A stretch of 64,000 nt of DNA, taken from an uncultured Acetatifactor sp. (GTDB lineage: Bacteria; Bacillota; Clostridia; Lachnospirales; Lachnospiraceae). Positions 1 to 7,657 of this stretch are shown in pieces; position 1 is the first letter of the stretch; every line of letters begins with the position of its first letter. A program made the translations under genes and the position numbers. Location of the stretch: positions 1 to 64,000 of the forward strand of contig CAKSAN010000015.1 of the NCBI GenBank assembly GCA_934436435.1. Direction: 5' to 3'. The notes beneath the pieces are model-generated. The model was given only the letters and a program-made list of their open reading frames with translations. It did no database searches and was not told the DNA's origin.

Positions 1-574
1 TATTTGAATACGTTTTTATCTCTGTAAAACCTGCTTCTTTCAAAGCAGCAATGAGTTGATCAGAGGTGTAAATCTTCATACCATCAATCAACTTTGTCCA
101 TTTTTCATCTGCGGCATTCGTTCCGTCAGATTCGTTACAAATCAGGAATGTCCCTCCGTTTTTCAGAACTCGATTTACCTCAAAAAAACATTTTTCCAAT
201 CCCGGCCAGAAGTAAACTGTCTCAAAAGCAGAAACATAATCAAAAACCGCATCAGGAAAAGGGATAGCAGATACATCACCTTGAACCACGCAACATTTCC
301 CTTGTTTAATGGCGGCGGCGTTCAGCTTTTGAGATTCTGCCACACTGACCTCCGAATAATCCATTCCTGTCACATGACCATTTCCGCATTTGCCCAACCA
401 GGCTACAATATTTGCACCGCCTCCGCAACCAACATCCAGTACCGCAGCGTCCGGATTCACTGTGATATTTGAGAATCCCCATTGTGATAACTTGGCGTGA
501 CCGATGTTCATCATCTTCGTCATCAATTTTCCGCCGAAGCCTTGTGGCTGACGAGTATTTTCAAAGAAGTTCAT
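1..574 (-). CDS. Class I SAM-dependent methyltransferase (3' end beyond window)
   Basis: The reading frame on the minus strand starts at ATG 574 and stays open to the window edge, so about 191 N-terminal residues are visible. An AGAGGAGG ribosome site lies 6-8 nt upstream. Residues near 50-60 read VLDVGCGGGANI, the glycine-rich motif I that binds S-adenosylmethionine in Rossmann-fold methyltransferases; MDYSEVSV a little later fits motif II, and LKNGGTFLICNE fits the post-strand region before motif III. This pattern is typical of UbiE/Methyltransf_11 small-molecule methyltransferases. The substrate cannot be told from sequence. An earlier ATG in the leader is out of frame and stops at once. 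Confidence 0.85.
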   Translation of the reverse strand, partial: MNFFENTRQPQGFGGKLMTKMMNIGHAKLSQWGFSNITVNPDAAVLDVGCGGGANIVAWLGKCGNGHVTGMDYSEVSVAESQKLNAAAIKQGKCCVVQGDVSAIPFPDAVFDYVSAFETVYFWPGLEKCFFEVNRVLKNGGTFLICNESDGTNAADEKWTKLIDGMKIYTSDQLIAALKEAGFTEIKTYSN

Positions 575-675
575 TGCATATTCCTCCTCTTTAAATTTCG
601 ATTTACCAAGCTAAGCCGAGTATACCATATTCGCTAATGAAAGAATACCCCTATATGGAAAAACTTGGCTGTTTT

Positions 676-717
676 GCAGCGTACGTGCGTACAGGAGTTG
701 GTACGCACGTACGCTGC
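676..717. repeat. Perfect 17-bp inverted repeat with 8-nt loop
   Basis: GCAGCGTACGTGCGTAC at 676-692 is repeated as its exact reverse complement at 701-717, around an 8-base loop. There is no T-run on either side, so it is not a standard terminator. It lies about 100 bp upstream of the methyltransferase start and could be an operator, cruciform or RNA hairpin. Confidence 0.8.
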
Positions 718-719
718 GA

Positions 720-984
720 TTTCCCCAAAATGCACCTATACAGCCGTTCCCCCTCGGAGAGCCCGCTACACTTTGCAGACCGCAGGGCTGAAAGTGTCAT
801 AGTGGGTTATTACACTTCTGCAGAAGTGCCTTTTCCTCGCCGCAGACAGCCGGGTGCACCTTTGTGGAGCCTTCTGTGTGGTGAATCCACATCGCCAACA
901 GGCGAGAAGTAGCACCCTTGGCACACGACTTTGGTACAAAGTCTAGTGTGTTACACCTTGATAGAGGTGTATAGGCTCCCGATA
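720..984. other. Hairpin-rich intergenic spacer without a convincing gene
   Basis: Several short inverted repeats crowd this stretch: CACTTCTG/CAGAAGTG at 813-828, GACTTT/AAAGTC at 927-943 inside CACAC/GTGTG arms (922-950), and TACACCT/AGGTGTA at 952-971. The short open frames over it lack ribosome sites and recognisable motifs. It may be the remains of a palindrome-rich mobile repeat or part of a longer structured transcript on the minus strand. Confidence 0.5.
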
Positions 985-1028
985 TACAAAAAGCCCCATG
1001 CCAACACCTTTGCGGTGCGGACATGGGA
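985..1028 (-). terminator. Rho-independent terminator
   Basis: On the minus strand CCCATG pairs with CATGGG and the inner CGCACC with GGTG, closed by a GCAAA loop and followed by CTTTTTGT. It ends transcripts from uxaC or from the candidate RNA just before it. Confidence 0.75.
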
Positions 1029-1120
1029 CTTGATACTTCCTCGGCCCAGCCGGGTACTCGTAACCAATCCTGACAGGCAGTTGTCGTGTTATTTCTCAAA
1101 AACTGTTTTACCAACACCCA
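985..1120 (-). ncRNA. Candidate structured noncoding RNA, possibly raiA-motif-like
   Basis: Read on the minus strand, this segment after the uxaC stop contains nested helices: ACAGTT pairs with AACTGcCTGT around a conserved-looking AAATAACACGAC core, CGGC-TGG-GCCG forms a small hairpin, and the end is a strong stem followed by a T-run. The compact mixture of loops and an intrinsic terminator is more than a plain 3' untranslated region needs. The organisation recalls the raiA RNA of Firmicutes, but I could not check this against a covariance model. No canonical sigma-A promoter is obvious; it may be processed from the uxaC transcript. Confidence 0.4.
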
Positions 1121-1160
1121 ACTATAACAGGCCGGGGGTTTTGCGTGATTCGTACAATTC

Positions 1161-2573
1161 TTATGCCAGAGGGAACTTGAAGTATCTCTTGGCATTGTTG
1201 TAGGAGATGTCGGTTACGATCTCGGACAGGGTATCGTAATCTGCGGGGAACTCGCCGCTCTCTACCCAGTTACCGATCAGGTTGCACAGGATACGACGGA
1301 AGTACTCATGTCTGGTGTAGGACAGGAAGCTTCTGGAGTCGGTCAGCATTCCAACGAATCCGGACAGGTTGCCCAGGTTAGCCAGAGAGATCATCTGATC
1401 CTGCATGCCGGTCTTGTGATCGTTGAACCACCATGCGCTGCCCTGCTGGATCTTGGCAACAGCAGTGGAATCCTGGAAGCATCCGAGGATGGTACCGATG
1501 GCCTGATTGTCGTTGGGGTTCAGACTGTAGATGACCGTTCTGGGCAGCTCATCGGTTACGATCAGAGCATTCAGGAAGTCAGCCATCTGTGCGGAAGGAG
1601 CGTAGTTGTTGATGCAGTCATAACCGGTATCGGGACCCAGCTTCTCGAACATCAGTGTATTGTTGTCACGCTTACAACCATAGTGCAGCTGCATAGCCCA
1701 GTCAAGTTTGTGATATTCCTTACCAACGAACAGCATGAATGCGGTCTTGAACTTCAGTTCCTCGTCCTTGGTCAGAACCATCCTGTTCAGTCTCTTTAAG
1801 AAGATCTCTTCCAGCTCATCGTCGGAAGCGGGATAGTACATTACATACTCTAAAGCGTGGTCAGATACATTACAGCCCATGGATGCGAAGAATGCCATAC
1901 GGTTCTTCAGAGCTTCCTTCAGTGCTGCGAAGGAGTTGATCTCGGTCATGCCTGCTGCGGCAGCCAGCTTCTCCAGATAATCCAGATAATCGGGCTTCTC
2001 GATGTTCATGGCCTTGTCGGGTCTCCATGCGGGCAGAACCTTTACATCAAAGCTGTCATCAGCAGCCAGCTTCTTGTGCCACTCCAGAGAATCGATGGGA
2101 TCATCGGTGGTGCAGATCAGGGTAACGTTGCTCTGCTTGATCAGATTACGAACGCTCATGGAAGGCTGATGCAGTTTTTCGTTGCACAGGTTCCATACTT
2201 CGTCGGCGGTATTCTTGTTCAGAACGCCGTTGTAACCGAAGTATCTCTGTAATTCCAGATGGCTCCAGTGGAACAGGGGGTTGCCGATAGCCTTGCCCAG
2301 ACACTCTGCCCATTTGCAGAACTTTTCATAATCGGAAGCGTCGCCGGTGATATATTTCTCATCCACACCGCAGGAACGCATGAAACGCCACTTGTAGTGG
2401 TCACCGCCCAGCCATACCTGAGTGATGTTGTCGAACTGACGGTCTTCAGCAATCTCTCTGGGATTGATATGGCAATGGTAATCCAGAATCGGTGTTTTTT
2501 CTGCGTAGTCGTGGAACAGCTTTTTGGCTGTCTCTGTCTCTAACAGAAAGTCCTTGTCCATAAATGCTTTCAT
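1161..2573 (-). CDS. uxaC: Uronate isomerase (glucuronate/galacturonate isomerase)
   Basis: The 470-residue product matches UxaC in length and layout. UxaC converts D-galacturonate to D-tagaturonate and D-glucuronate to D-fructuronate, the first cytoplasmic step of hexuronate catabolism. It is a metal-dependent amidohydrolase-superfamily barrel; the HxH signature is visible as DYHCHI at residues 31-36, and WRPDKAM, SDHALEYV and the C-terminal ARFxF-type tail fit the family. The start ATG has GGAGG about 9 nt upstream. It lies downstream of the LacI-type regulator on the same strand, and uxaB/uxaA lie on the other side, so the set forms one galacturonate regulon. Confidence 0.95.
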   Translation of the reverse strand: MKAFMDKDFLLETETAKKLFHDYAEKTPILDYHCHINPREIAEDRQFDNITQVWLGGDHYKWRFMRSCGVDEKYITGDASDYEKFCKWAECLGKAIGNPLFHWSHLELQRYFGYNGVLNKNTADEVWNLCNEKLHQPSMSVRNLIKQSNVTLICTTDDPIDSLEWHKKLAADDSFDVKVLPAWRPDKAMNIEKPDYLDYLEKLAAAAGMTEINSFAALKEALKNRMAFFASMGCNVSDHALEYVMYYPASDDELEEIFLKRLNRMVLTKDEELKFKTAFMLFVGKEYHKLDWAMQLHYGCKRDNNTLMFEKLGPDTGYDCINNYAPSAQMADFLNALIVTDELPRTVIYSLNPNDNQAIGTILGCFQDSTAVAKIQQGSAWWFNDHKTGMQDQMISLANLGNLSGFVGMLTDSRSFLSYTRHEYFRRILCNLIGNWVESGEFPADYDTLSEIVTDISYNNAKRYFKFPLA

Positions 2574-2720
2574 TTTAAAAATCCTCCATATTCATATGAG
2601 TCAGATCCGTTTTCCGGATCCGGCGACTATAGTGATAAATATACTAAAGGGTAATTTGCAGCTCCCCTTGTGCTGTCATAGATGATAGCATAGCGTGAAA
2701 AATAAATATGCGCCTGCATA

Positions 2721-3728
2721 CTATTTTGTCGTGCCACGTTTTACCAGTTCTCCTGAGAATACGGTCTTCTTCGGCATCTCGCTTCCGCCTAAGACACCCA
2801 TCAGCGTCGTGATCAGATGCTGGCAGAGAGTTTCCAGTTTGTTGTCGATGCTGGTCAGTTCCGGATCGCAGCAGTTCACCAGCATGGAATTATTGTATCC
2901 GATGATGGACAGATCTTCCGGAATCCGCAGTTTCGCCTCGCGGCCGTATTTCAGGGCACCCAGTGCCAGAGAATCGTCTGCGGCAATGATGCCGTGGAAG
3001 GTGATTCCTTTTGCGTGCAGCTTGAGCAGCTGATCGGCCATGGCGGGAATATCCTCATGGGAGCCCTGGTAGAGCTGTAAGAAGCTTCCGTTGGTCAGAA
3101 GACCTTTTTCCTCCATGGCGGCACGGTAACCGGCCAGTTTTTTCTTACCGCTGTAGGAAGTGGAATTATAGAAGTACAGGATATCTTCCACACCGGAGCG
3201 GATCATTTCCATGGTAGCATCATACATGGAAGTGAAATCATCCGATACGATGCTGTAGACATTCGGAGCATCCATGGCTGCATTTAACAGCATCACAGGA
3301 ACCTGTAATGCAGCATCCAGAATGTATTTGTTGTCCTCGTCCTTCTCATAGATGAAGTTGGAACCTACCAATACAATGCCGTCTACCTTTTTGGTAATCA
3401 GAAGGTTCATGGAGCTGGCCTTGGTATCCAGGTCGTAACCGGTACAGCACAGGATGCTGTCATAACCGTTGGCACGAAGCTTCTGTTCAATATAGTAGAT
3501 CGCTTTGGCGAGGTACGGATCCGAACTGTCGGCACACATGATACCGATGGTCTTCATAGTGTTGAGTCCCAGTCCCCTGGCAAACGCGTTGGGGGTGTAC
3601 TCGTACTGGTTGATCACATCCAGTACTTTTTTCTTGGTTTTCTCGCTTACATTGTTGCTTCCGTTGAGTACACGGGAAACAGTAGCAATAGAGACACCTG
3701 CCTTTTCAGAAATATCATAAATTGTCAT
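2721..3728 (-). CDS. LacI-family transcriptional regulator of uronate genes
   Basis: The 335-residue protein starts with a LacI helix-turn-helix, TIYDISEKAGVSIATVSRVL, followed by the NGSNNVSEKT hinge-proximal segment. The rest is a periplasmic-binding-protein-like effector domain (IGIMCADSSDPYLA, VDGIVLVGS, IIGYNNS). It is placed between uxaC and the divergent uxaB-uxaA genes, which argues that it controls them, probably in response to a uronate intermediate. Two copies of a 16-bp palindrome of LacI type in the divergent region are likely binding sites. The actual inducer is not readable from sequence. Confidence 0.9.
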   Translation of the reverse strand: MTIYDISEKAGVSIATVSRVLNGSNNVSEKTKKKVLDVINQYEYTPNAFARGLGLNTMKTIGIMCADSSDPYLAKAIYYIEQKLRANGYDSILCCTGYDLDTKASSMNLLITKKVDGIVLVGSNFIYEKDEDNKYILDAALQVPVMLLNAAMDAPNVYSIVSDDFTSMYDATMEMIRSGVEDILYFYNSTSYSGKKKLAGYRAAMEEKGLLTNGSFLQLYQGSHEDIPAMADQLLKLHAKGITFHGIIAADDSLALGALKYGREAKLRIPEDLSIIGYNNSMLVNCCDPELTSIDNKLETLCQHLITTLMGVLGGSEMPKKTVFSGELVKRGTTK

Positions 3729-3783
3729 CTGTGGCTTCCTCTCTGCTTCTATGTAACAGTATGCAATAAGCTATGTAAGAAAA

Positions 3784-3799
3784 ATGTAAGTAGTTACAT
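3784..3799. promoter_or_regulatory. Probable LacI-family operator 1
   Basis: ATGTAAGTAGTTACAT is a palindrome with ATGTAA/TTACAT arms, 56 bp upstream of the regulator gene. A near copy lies at 3979-3994 beside the uxaB promoter. Confidence 0.6.
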
Positions 3800-3944
3800 A
3801 AAAAGCTATATCTGAATTATAACGAAAGACTTGATTTTTTTCAAGATACTTTTTCAACTTCTCTTATGCCAAAAAATTATCAATGTAAAATATTGCTGAT
3901 AAAACCGGTGGTTTCACGAAAATAAAACTTTCTTTTTTTGGTGA

Positions 3945-3973
3945 TTGACGAAACCATTTTTTTGAAGTAAAAT
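3945..3973 (+). promoter_or_regulatory. Sigma-A-type promoter of uxaB-uxaA
   Basis: TTGACG, a 17-bp spacer and TAAAAT form a good promoter reading toward uxaB. The operator at 3979 begins 5 bp after the -10 box, so a bound repressor would cover the start site. Confidence 0.65.
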
Positions 3974-3978
3974 GAATT

Positions 3979-3994
3979 ATGAAAGTACTTACAT
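3979..3994. promoter_or_regulatory. Probable LacI-family operator 2
   Basis: ATGAAAGTACTTACAT shares the ATGTAAGTA/TACTTACAT symmetry of the site at 3784-3799 and sits over the expected transcription start of uxaB. The rest of the roughly 400-bp spacer holds a half site near 4070 (ATGTAAGTAC) and a GC-rich leader hairpin (CCCCGG/CCGGGG, 4028-4069). Confidence 0.6.
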
Positions 3995-4144
3995 AAACTT
4001 CCTACAATTCAGATCCAAAAGACAATGCCCCGGACGGTGTAACAGATTCGTCCGCAAGGCGTGCCGGGGAATGTAAGTACAGGTAATAGAGCGCCGTAAG
4101 ACGGTGCAGACTTAGGATGTGCTAAGCGCAGAATGGAGGACAAA

Positions 4145-5605
4145 ATGGATATCTTAAACAAGGCAAAGACCGGTAAAAAGGAAAGACCTATCAAGGTGGT
4201 ACAGTTTGGCGAGGGTAATTTCTTACGTGGATTCGTAGATTACATGATTGACATCGCCAACGAGCAGGGCAAGTTCGACGGAGACATCGTTCTGATCAAA
4301 CCCATCGAGTTCGGCAACATGGATATGTTCCACAAGCAGGACTGCCAGTACACGGTATCCCTTCGCGGTAATGTAAACGGTGAAGCCAAGATCATCAATA
4401 GAATCGTAACCAGCGTTGCAGACGCTGTAGACACTTACAATGAGTATGACAAGTACATGGGACTTGCAGAAATCGATACTTTGCGTTTCGTTGTATCCAA
4501 CACCACCGAGGCAGGTATCGTATATGACGACACCGATAAGTTTGAGATGAAGCCCCCCAAGACTTTCCCCGGCAAGCTGACAAAATTCTTATATCACAGA
4601 TTTGAGACTTTCAAGGGCGATATGAGCAAGGGTCTGGTAATGCTTCCCGTAGAGTTGATCGATGACAACGGTATTATGTTAAAGAAGTGCGTAATGCAGC
4701 TGATCGAGCTGTGGGGCCTGGGCGACGAGTTCAAGAAATGGGTAGATGAGGCATGCGTATTCACTTCTACTCTGGTTGACCGTATCATTACCGGTTATCC
4801 CCGTGCTACCGAGAAGGAAGAGTGGGAGAAGCTGGGTTACGAAGACCACATTATGGTAACCGGTGAGCCGTTCGCTCTGTGGGTTATCGAATCCGCTAAG
4901 GACATCAGCAAGGAGTTCCCTCTTCCCGATGCAGGACTTCCTGTGATCTTTACCGACAACCAGAAGCCTTACAAGCAGAGAAAGGTTCGTATCCTGAACG
5001 GTGCGCATACCTCTTTCGTACTGGCTTCTTATCTGTGCGGCAACGACATCGTAAGACAGTCCATGCAGGATGACGATATCCGTAACTTCATGTTGAAGAC
5101 CATTTATGATGAAGTAATTCCTACCCTGTCTCTTCCCGAGGAAGAACTGAAGCAGTTCGCAGGCGAAGTTGTGAACCGTTTCAACAACCCTTATGTAGAC
5201 CATGCACTGTTAGCAATCTCCTTAAACTCCGTATCCAAGTGGAGAGCAAGATGTATGCCCAGCCTGTTAGGCTATGTGGAGAAGACCGGTAAGCTTCCCG
5301 CTCATCTGACCTTCTCCATCGCAGCGCTGATGGCATTCTATACCGGTACCGAGATCCGCGATAAGGCTCTGATCGGTCACAGAAATGGTCAGGAATACAA
5401 CATCATGGATGACAAGGCAGTTCTGGAGTTCTTCGCAGCAAATTGTGAGAAGGACACCAAGACTTTCGTAACTTCCTTCCTTGGTAATGAAGACTTCTTC
5501 GGACAGGATCTGAACAAGGTTCCCGGACTTACCGATGCAGTCGCAGCATACCTGGATGATATTAAGGCAAATGGCATGAGGGCAGCATTATGCAAGATTT
5601 CTTAA
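4145..5605 (+). CDS. uxaB: Tagaturonate reductase (altronate oxidoreductase)
   Basis: The protein of about 486 residues fits UxaB of the mannitol dehydrogenase superfamily, which reduces D-tagaturonate to D-altronate with NADH. The N-terminal VVQFGEGNFLRGF is the family's nucleotide-binding signature; TEAGIVYDD, ILNGAHTSFV and VSKWRARCMPSL in the C-terminal half carry conserved substrate-site residues including the NGAHT segment. An ATG at 4133 is also in frame, but GGAGG lies just upstream of 4145, which is the better start. The end overlaps uxaA by 16 nt, suggesting translational coupling. Confidence 0.94.
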   Translation: MDILNKAKTGKKERPIKVVQFGEGNFLRGFVDYMIDIANEQGKFDGDIVLIKPIEFGNMDMFHKQDCQYTVSLRGNVNGEAKIINRIVTSVADAVDTYNEYDKYMGLAEIDTLRFVVSNTTEAGIVYDDTDKFEMKPPKTFPGKLTKFLYHRFETFKGDMSKGLVMLPVELIDDNGIMLKKCVMQLIELWGLGDEFKKWVDEACVFTSTLVDRIITGYPRATEKEEWEKLGYEDHIMVTGEPFALWVIESAKDISKEFPLPDAGLPVIFTDNQKPYKQRKVRILNGAHTSFVLASYLCGNDIVRQSMQDDDIRNFMLKTIYDEVIPTLSLPEEELKQFAGEVVNRFNNPYVDHALLAISLNSVSKWRARCMPSLLGYVEKTGKLPAHLTFSIAALMAFYTGTEIRDKALIGHRNGQEYNIMDDKAVLEFFAANCEKDTKTFVTSFLGNEDFFGQDLNKVPGLTDAVAAYLDDIKANGMRAALCKIS

Positions 5606-7083
5606 AGATTAATGACAATGATAATGTAGTCGTAGCATTAAATACGATTCCTGCCGGTGAGAAGATCACAGTCTCTGTAGGTGACGGTCAGAAGACCGTT
5701 ACCGCCAGAGAGGAGATCCCCGCAGGACATAAGATGGCGATTTTTGACATTCCCGAAGGCGGCGAGGTCATCAAATACGGTTACCGCATCGGTAATGCCA
5801 AGGAGAACATTGCAGAGGGCAGTTGGATCCATACCCACAACGTAAAGACTGCTCTGGGCGATCTGCTGGAGTATACCTACAACCCCACTCCCGTAGAGGA
5901 GAAGAAGACGGAAGATGTTACTTTCATGGGATTCAACCGTCCGGACGGCAAAGTAGGCGTTCGTAACGAGATCTGGGTCATCCCCACCGTTGGCTGTGTC
6001 AACAACGTGGCAACCGCCATTGCAAAGCAGGCCAATGCTTTTGTAAAGGGTACCGTGGAAGAAGTTATCGCATTCCCTCATCCTTATGGTTGTTCCCAGA
6101 TGGGTGACGATCAGGAGCATACCCGTAAGATTCTGGCAGACCTGATCAACCATCCCAATGCAGGCGGCGTTCTGGTACTGGGACTGGGCTGTGAGAACAG
6201 CAACATTGATGTATTGAAGCCTTACATCGGCGATTACGATGAGAACCGCGTGAAATTCCTGGTATGTCAGGAGCACGAGGACGAGATCGCAGACTCCGTA
6301 GAGATTATCAAGGGTCTGATCGATTACGCTTCCAAATTCGAGAGAGAGCCCATCAGCGTAAGCAAGCTGGTGATCGGTATGAAGTGCGGCGGCAGTGACG
6401 GACTGTCCGGTATTACCGCAAATCCTCTGGTTGGACGTTTCTCCGATCTGCTGATCTCCAAGGGTGGTACCACCATCCTGACCGAAGTTCCCGAGATGTT
6501 CGGTGCAGAGACGATTCTGATGAACCGTTGTGCCAACGAGGAACTGTTCCACCAGACCGTAGATCTGATCAATGACTTCAAGAATTACTTCAAGAGTCAC
6601 AATCAGACCATTTACGAGAATCCTTCCCCGGGTAACAAAAAGGGTGGTATCTCCACTCTGGAGGACAAGTCCTTAGGATGTACCCAGAAGTCCGGAAGTG
6701 CTCTGGTCAAGGGCGTATTGCAGTATGGCGATACCGTGAAGACTCCGGGACTGAACCTTCTGTCCGCGCCGGGCAACGATCTGGTAGCAGCTACCGCACT
6801 GGCCGCCGCAGGAGCACATATCGTACTGTTTACCACAGGACGCGGAACTCCTTTCGCATCTCCGGTTCCTACCATGAAGATCGCTACCAACTCCCGTCTG
6901 GCAGGCAAGAAGTCCAACTGGATCGATTTCAATGCCGGTGTGCTGGTAGAGGATAAGACCATGGAAGAGGAGACCAAGGCATTGTTTGATCTGGTAGTGG
7001 AAACCGCTTCCGGCAGGCAGGTATGCAGCGAAGCAGCAGGCTTCCATGATATGGCTATTTTCAAGCAGGGTGTAACTCTGTAA
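5590..7083 (+). CDS. uxaA: Altronate dehydratase
   Basis: The 497-residue product has both parts of a full-length UxaA: an N-terminal SAF-like domain (about residues 1-95) and a large C-terminal lyase domain. FMGFNRPDGKVGVRNEIWVIPTVGC, the HPYGCSQMGDD segment and GMKCGGSDG..SG are hallmarks of the family and include metal-binding cysteines. It dehydrates D-altronate to 2-keto-3-deoxygluconate, which then goes to KDG kinase and aldolase; those two genes are not in this window. It overlaps the end of uxaB. Confidence 0.95.
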   Translation: MQDFLKINDNDNVVVALNTIPAGEKITVSVGDGQKTVTAREEIPAGHKMAIFDIPEGGEVIKYGYRIGNAKENIAEGSWIHTHNVKTALGDLLEYTYNPTPVEEKKTEDVTFMGFNRPDGKVGVRNEIWVIPTVGCVNNVATAIAKQANAFVKGTVEEVIAFPHPYGCSQMGDDQEHTRKILADLINHPNAGGVLVLGLGCENSNIDVLKPYIGDYDENRVKFLVCQEHEDEIADSVEIIKGLIDYASKFEREPISVSKLVIGMKCGGSDGLSGITANPLVGRFSDLLISKGGTTILTEVPEMFGAETILMNRCANEELFHQTVDLINDFKNYFKSHNQTIYENPSPGNKKGGISTLEDKSLGCTQKSGSALVKGVLQYGDTVKTPGLNLLSAPGNDLVAATALAAAGAHIVLFTTGRGTPFASPVPTMKIATNSRLAGKKSNWIDFNAGVLVEDKTMEEETKALFDLVVETASGRQVCSEAAGFHDMAIFKQGVTL

Positions 7084-7100
7084 AAGATCATACACAAAAC

Positions 7101-7145
7101 GGCGTTCTTTTGTTACAGCAAACGTGCAGGAGAACGCCTTTGTTA
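7101..7145 (+). terminator. Hairpin after uxaA, weak terminator or attenuator
   Basis: GGCGTTC (7101-7107) pairs with GAACGCC (7132-7138), followed by TTTGTTAT. The weak T-run suggests partial read-through into the next genes, which point the same way. Confidence 0.5.
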
Positions 7146-7158
7146 TATAGGAGGAACT

Positions 7159-7638
7159 ATGACAATTCAGGAAATCAAGGCACTTCCCCGCACGGAGGAA
7201 GGCATCTTCGACCTGACGGCCGTGCAGCAGAGCGCAGGCCTGCGCAATATTTATCAGGCTGCGGATCTGGTGTATCCCGTCTATGCGGCCTACGAGACCA
7301 CAGAGAATAAAAAAGAGGGCTATCCGGATATCATGGCACAGATGCGTGTGCTGAAAAGACATGCGGAAAGCGAATTTACCGCGGAGAACGGAGCGGATTA
7401 TACCGCGGCCATGCTCCATACCGTTGAGCAGATCAGCCCGGAGATCTACGAGAATTACAGAGAGCTTCTGGATGATTTCCGCAGCGCGGTAAAACGTATG
7501 CTGGAACAGTACTATGATGCAAAAGAAAATAAGTTTGCCATGGATGATACATCAAAAAAGGTATTCTGTGATGCCGTGCAGAAGGCATGTGCGGAGTATT
7601 TACTGTTAGCGGAAAAATATCAGGAGTGCCTGAGGTAG
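7159..7638 (+). CDS. Uncharacterised 159-residue protein of the pectin cluster
   Basis: ATG with TAGGAGG 6-7 nt upstream makes this a well-supported gene. It is all-helical in appearance, acidic, without signal peptide or membrane segment. I do not recognise it with certainty. The stretch DLVYPVYAAYETTENKKEGY followed by PDIMAQ faintly resembles a segment of GH88/GH105 unsaturated uronyl hydrolases, but the protein is less than half the size of those enzymes and no catalytic pair is evident. It sits between uxaA and the GH28 gene (19-nt gap), so a role linked to oligogalacturonide breakdown is inferred from context only. Confidence 0.75.
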   Translation: MTIQEIKALPRTEEGIFDLTAVQQSAGLRNIYQAADLVYPVYAAYETTENKKEGYPDIMAQMRVLKRHAESEFTAENGADYTAAMLHTVEQISPEIYENYRELLDDFRSAVKRMLEQYYDAKENKFAMDDTSKKVFCDAVQKACAEYLLLAEKYQECLR

Positions 7639-7657
7639 AAACGAGAGGAAACAACGC

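Noticed and set aside
637..1203. Short genes in the spacer before uxaC (both strands)
   Set aside because: No ribosome sites, odd composition, and strong overlap with hairpins; better read as noncoding.
5638..6600. 320-residue frame opposite uxaA
   Set aside because: It is antisense to a well-conserved gene, has no recognisable motif or ribosome site, and arises from codon bias.
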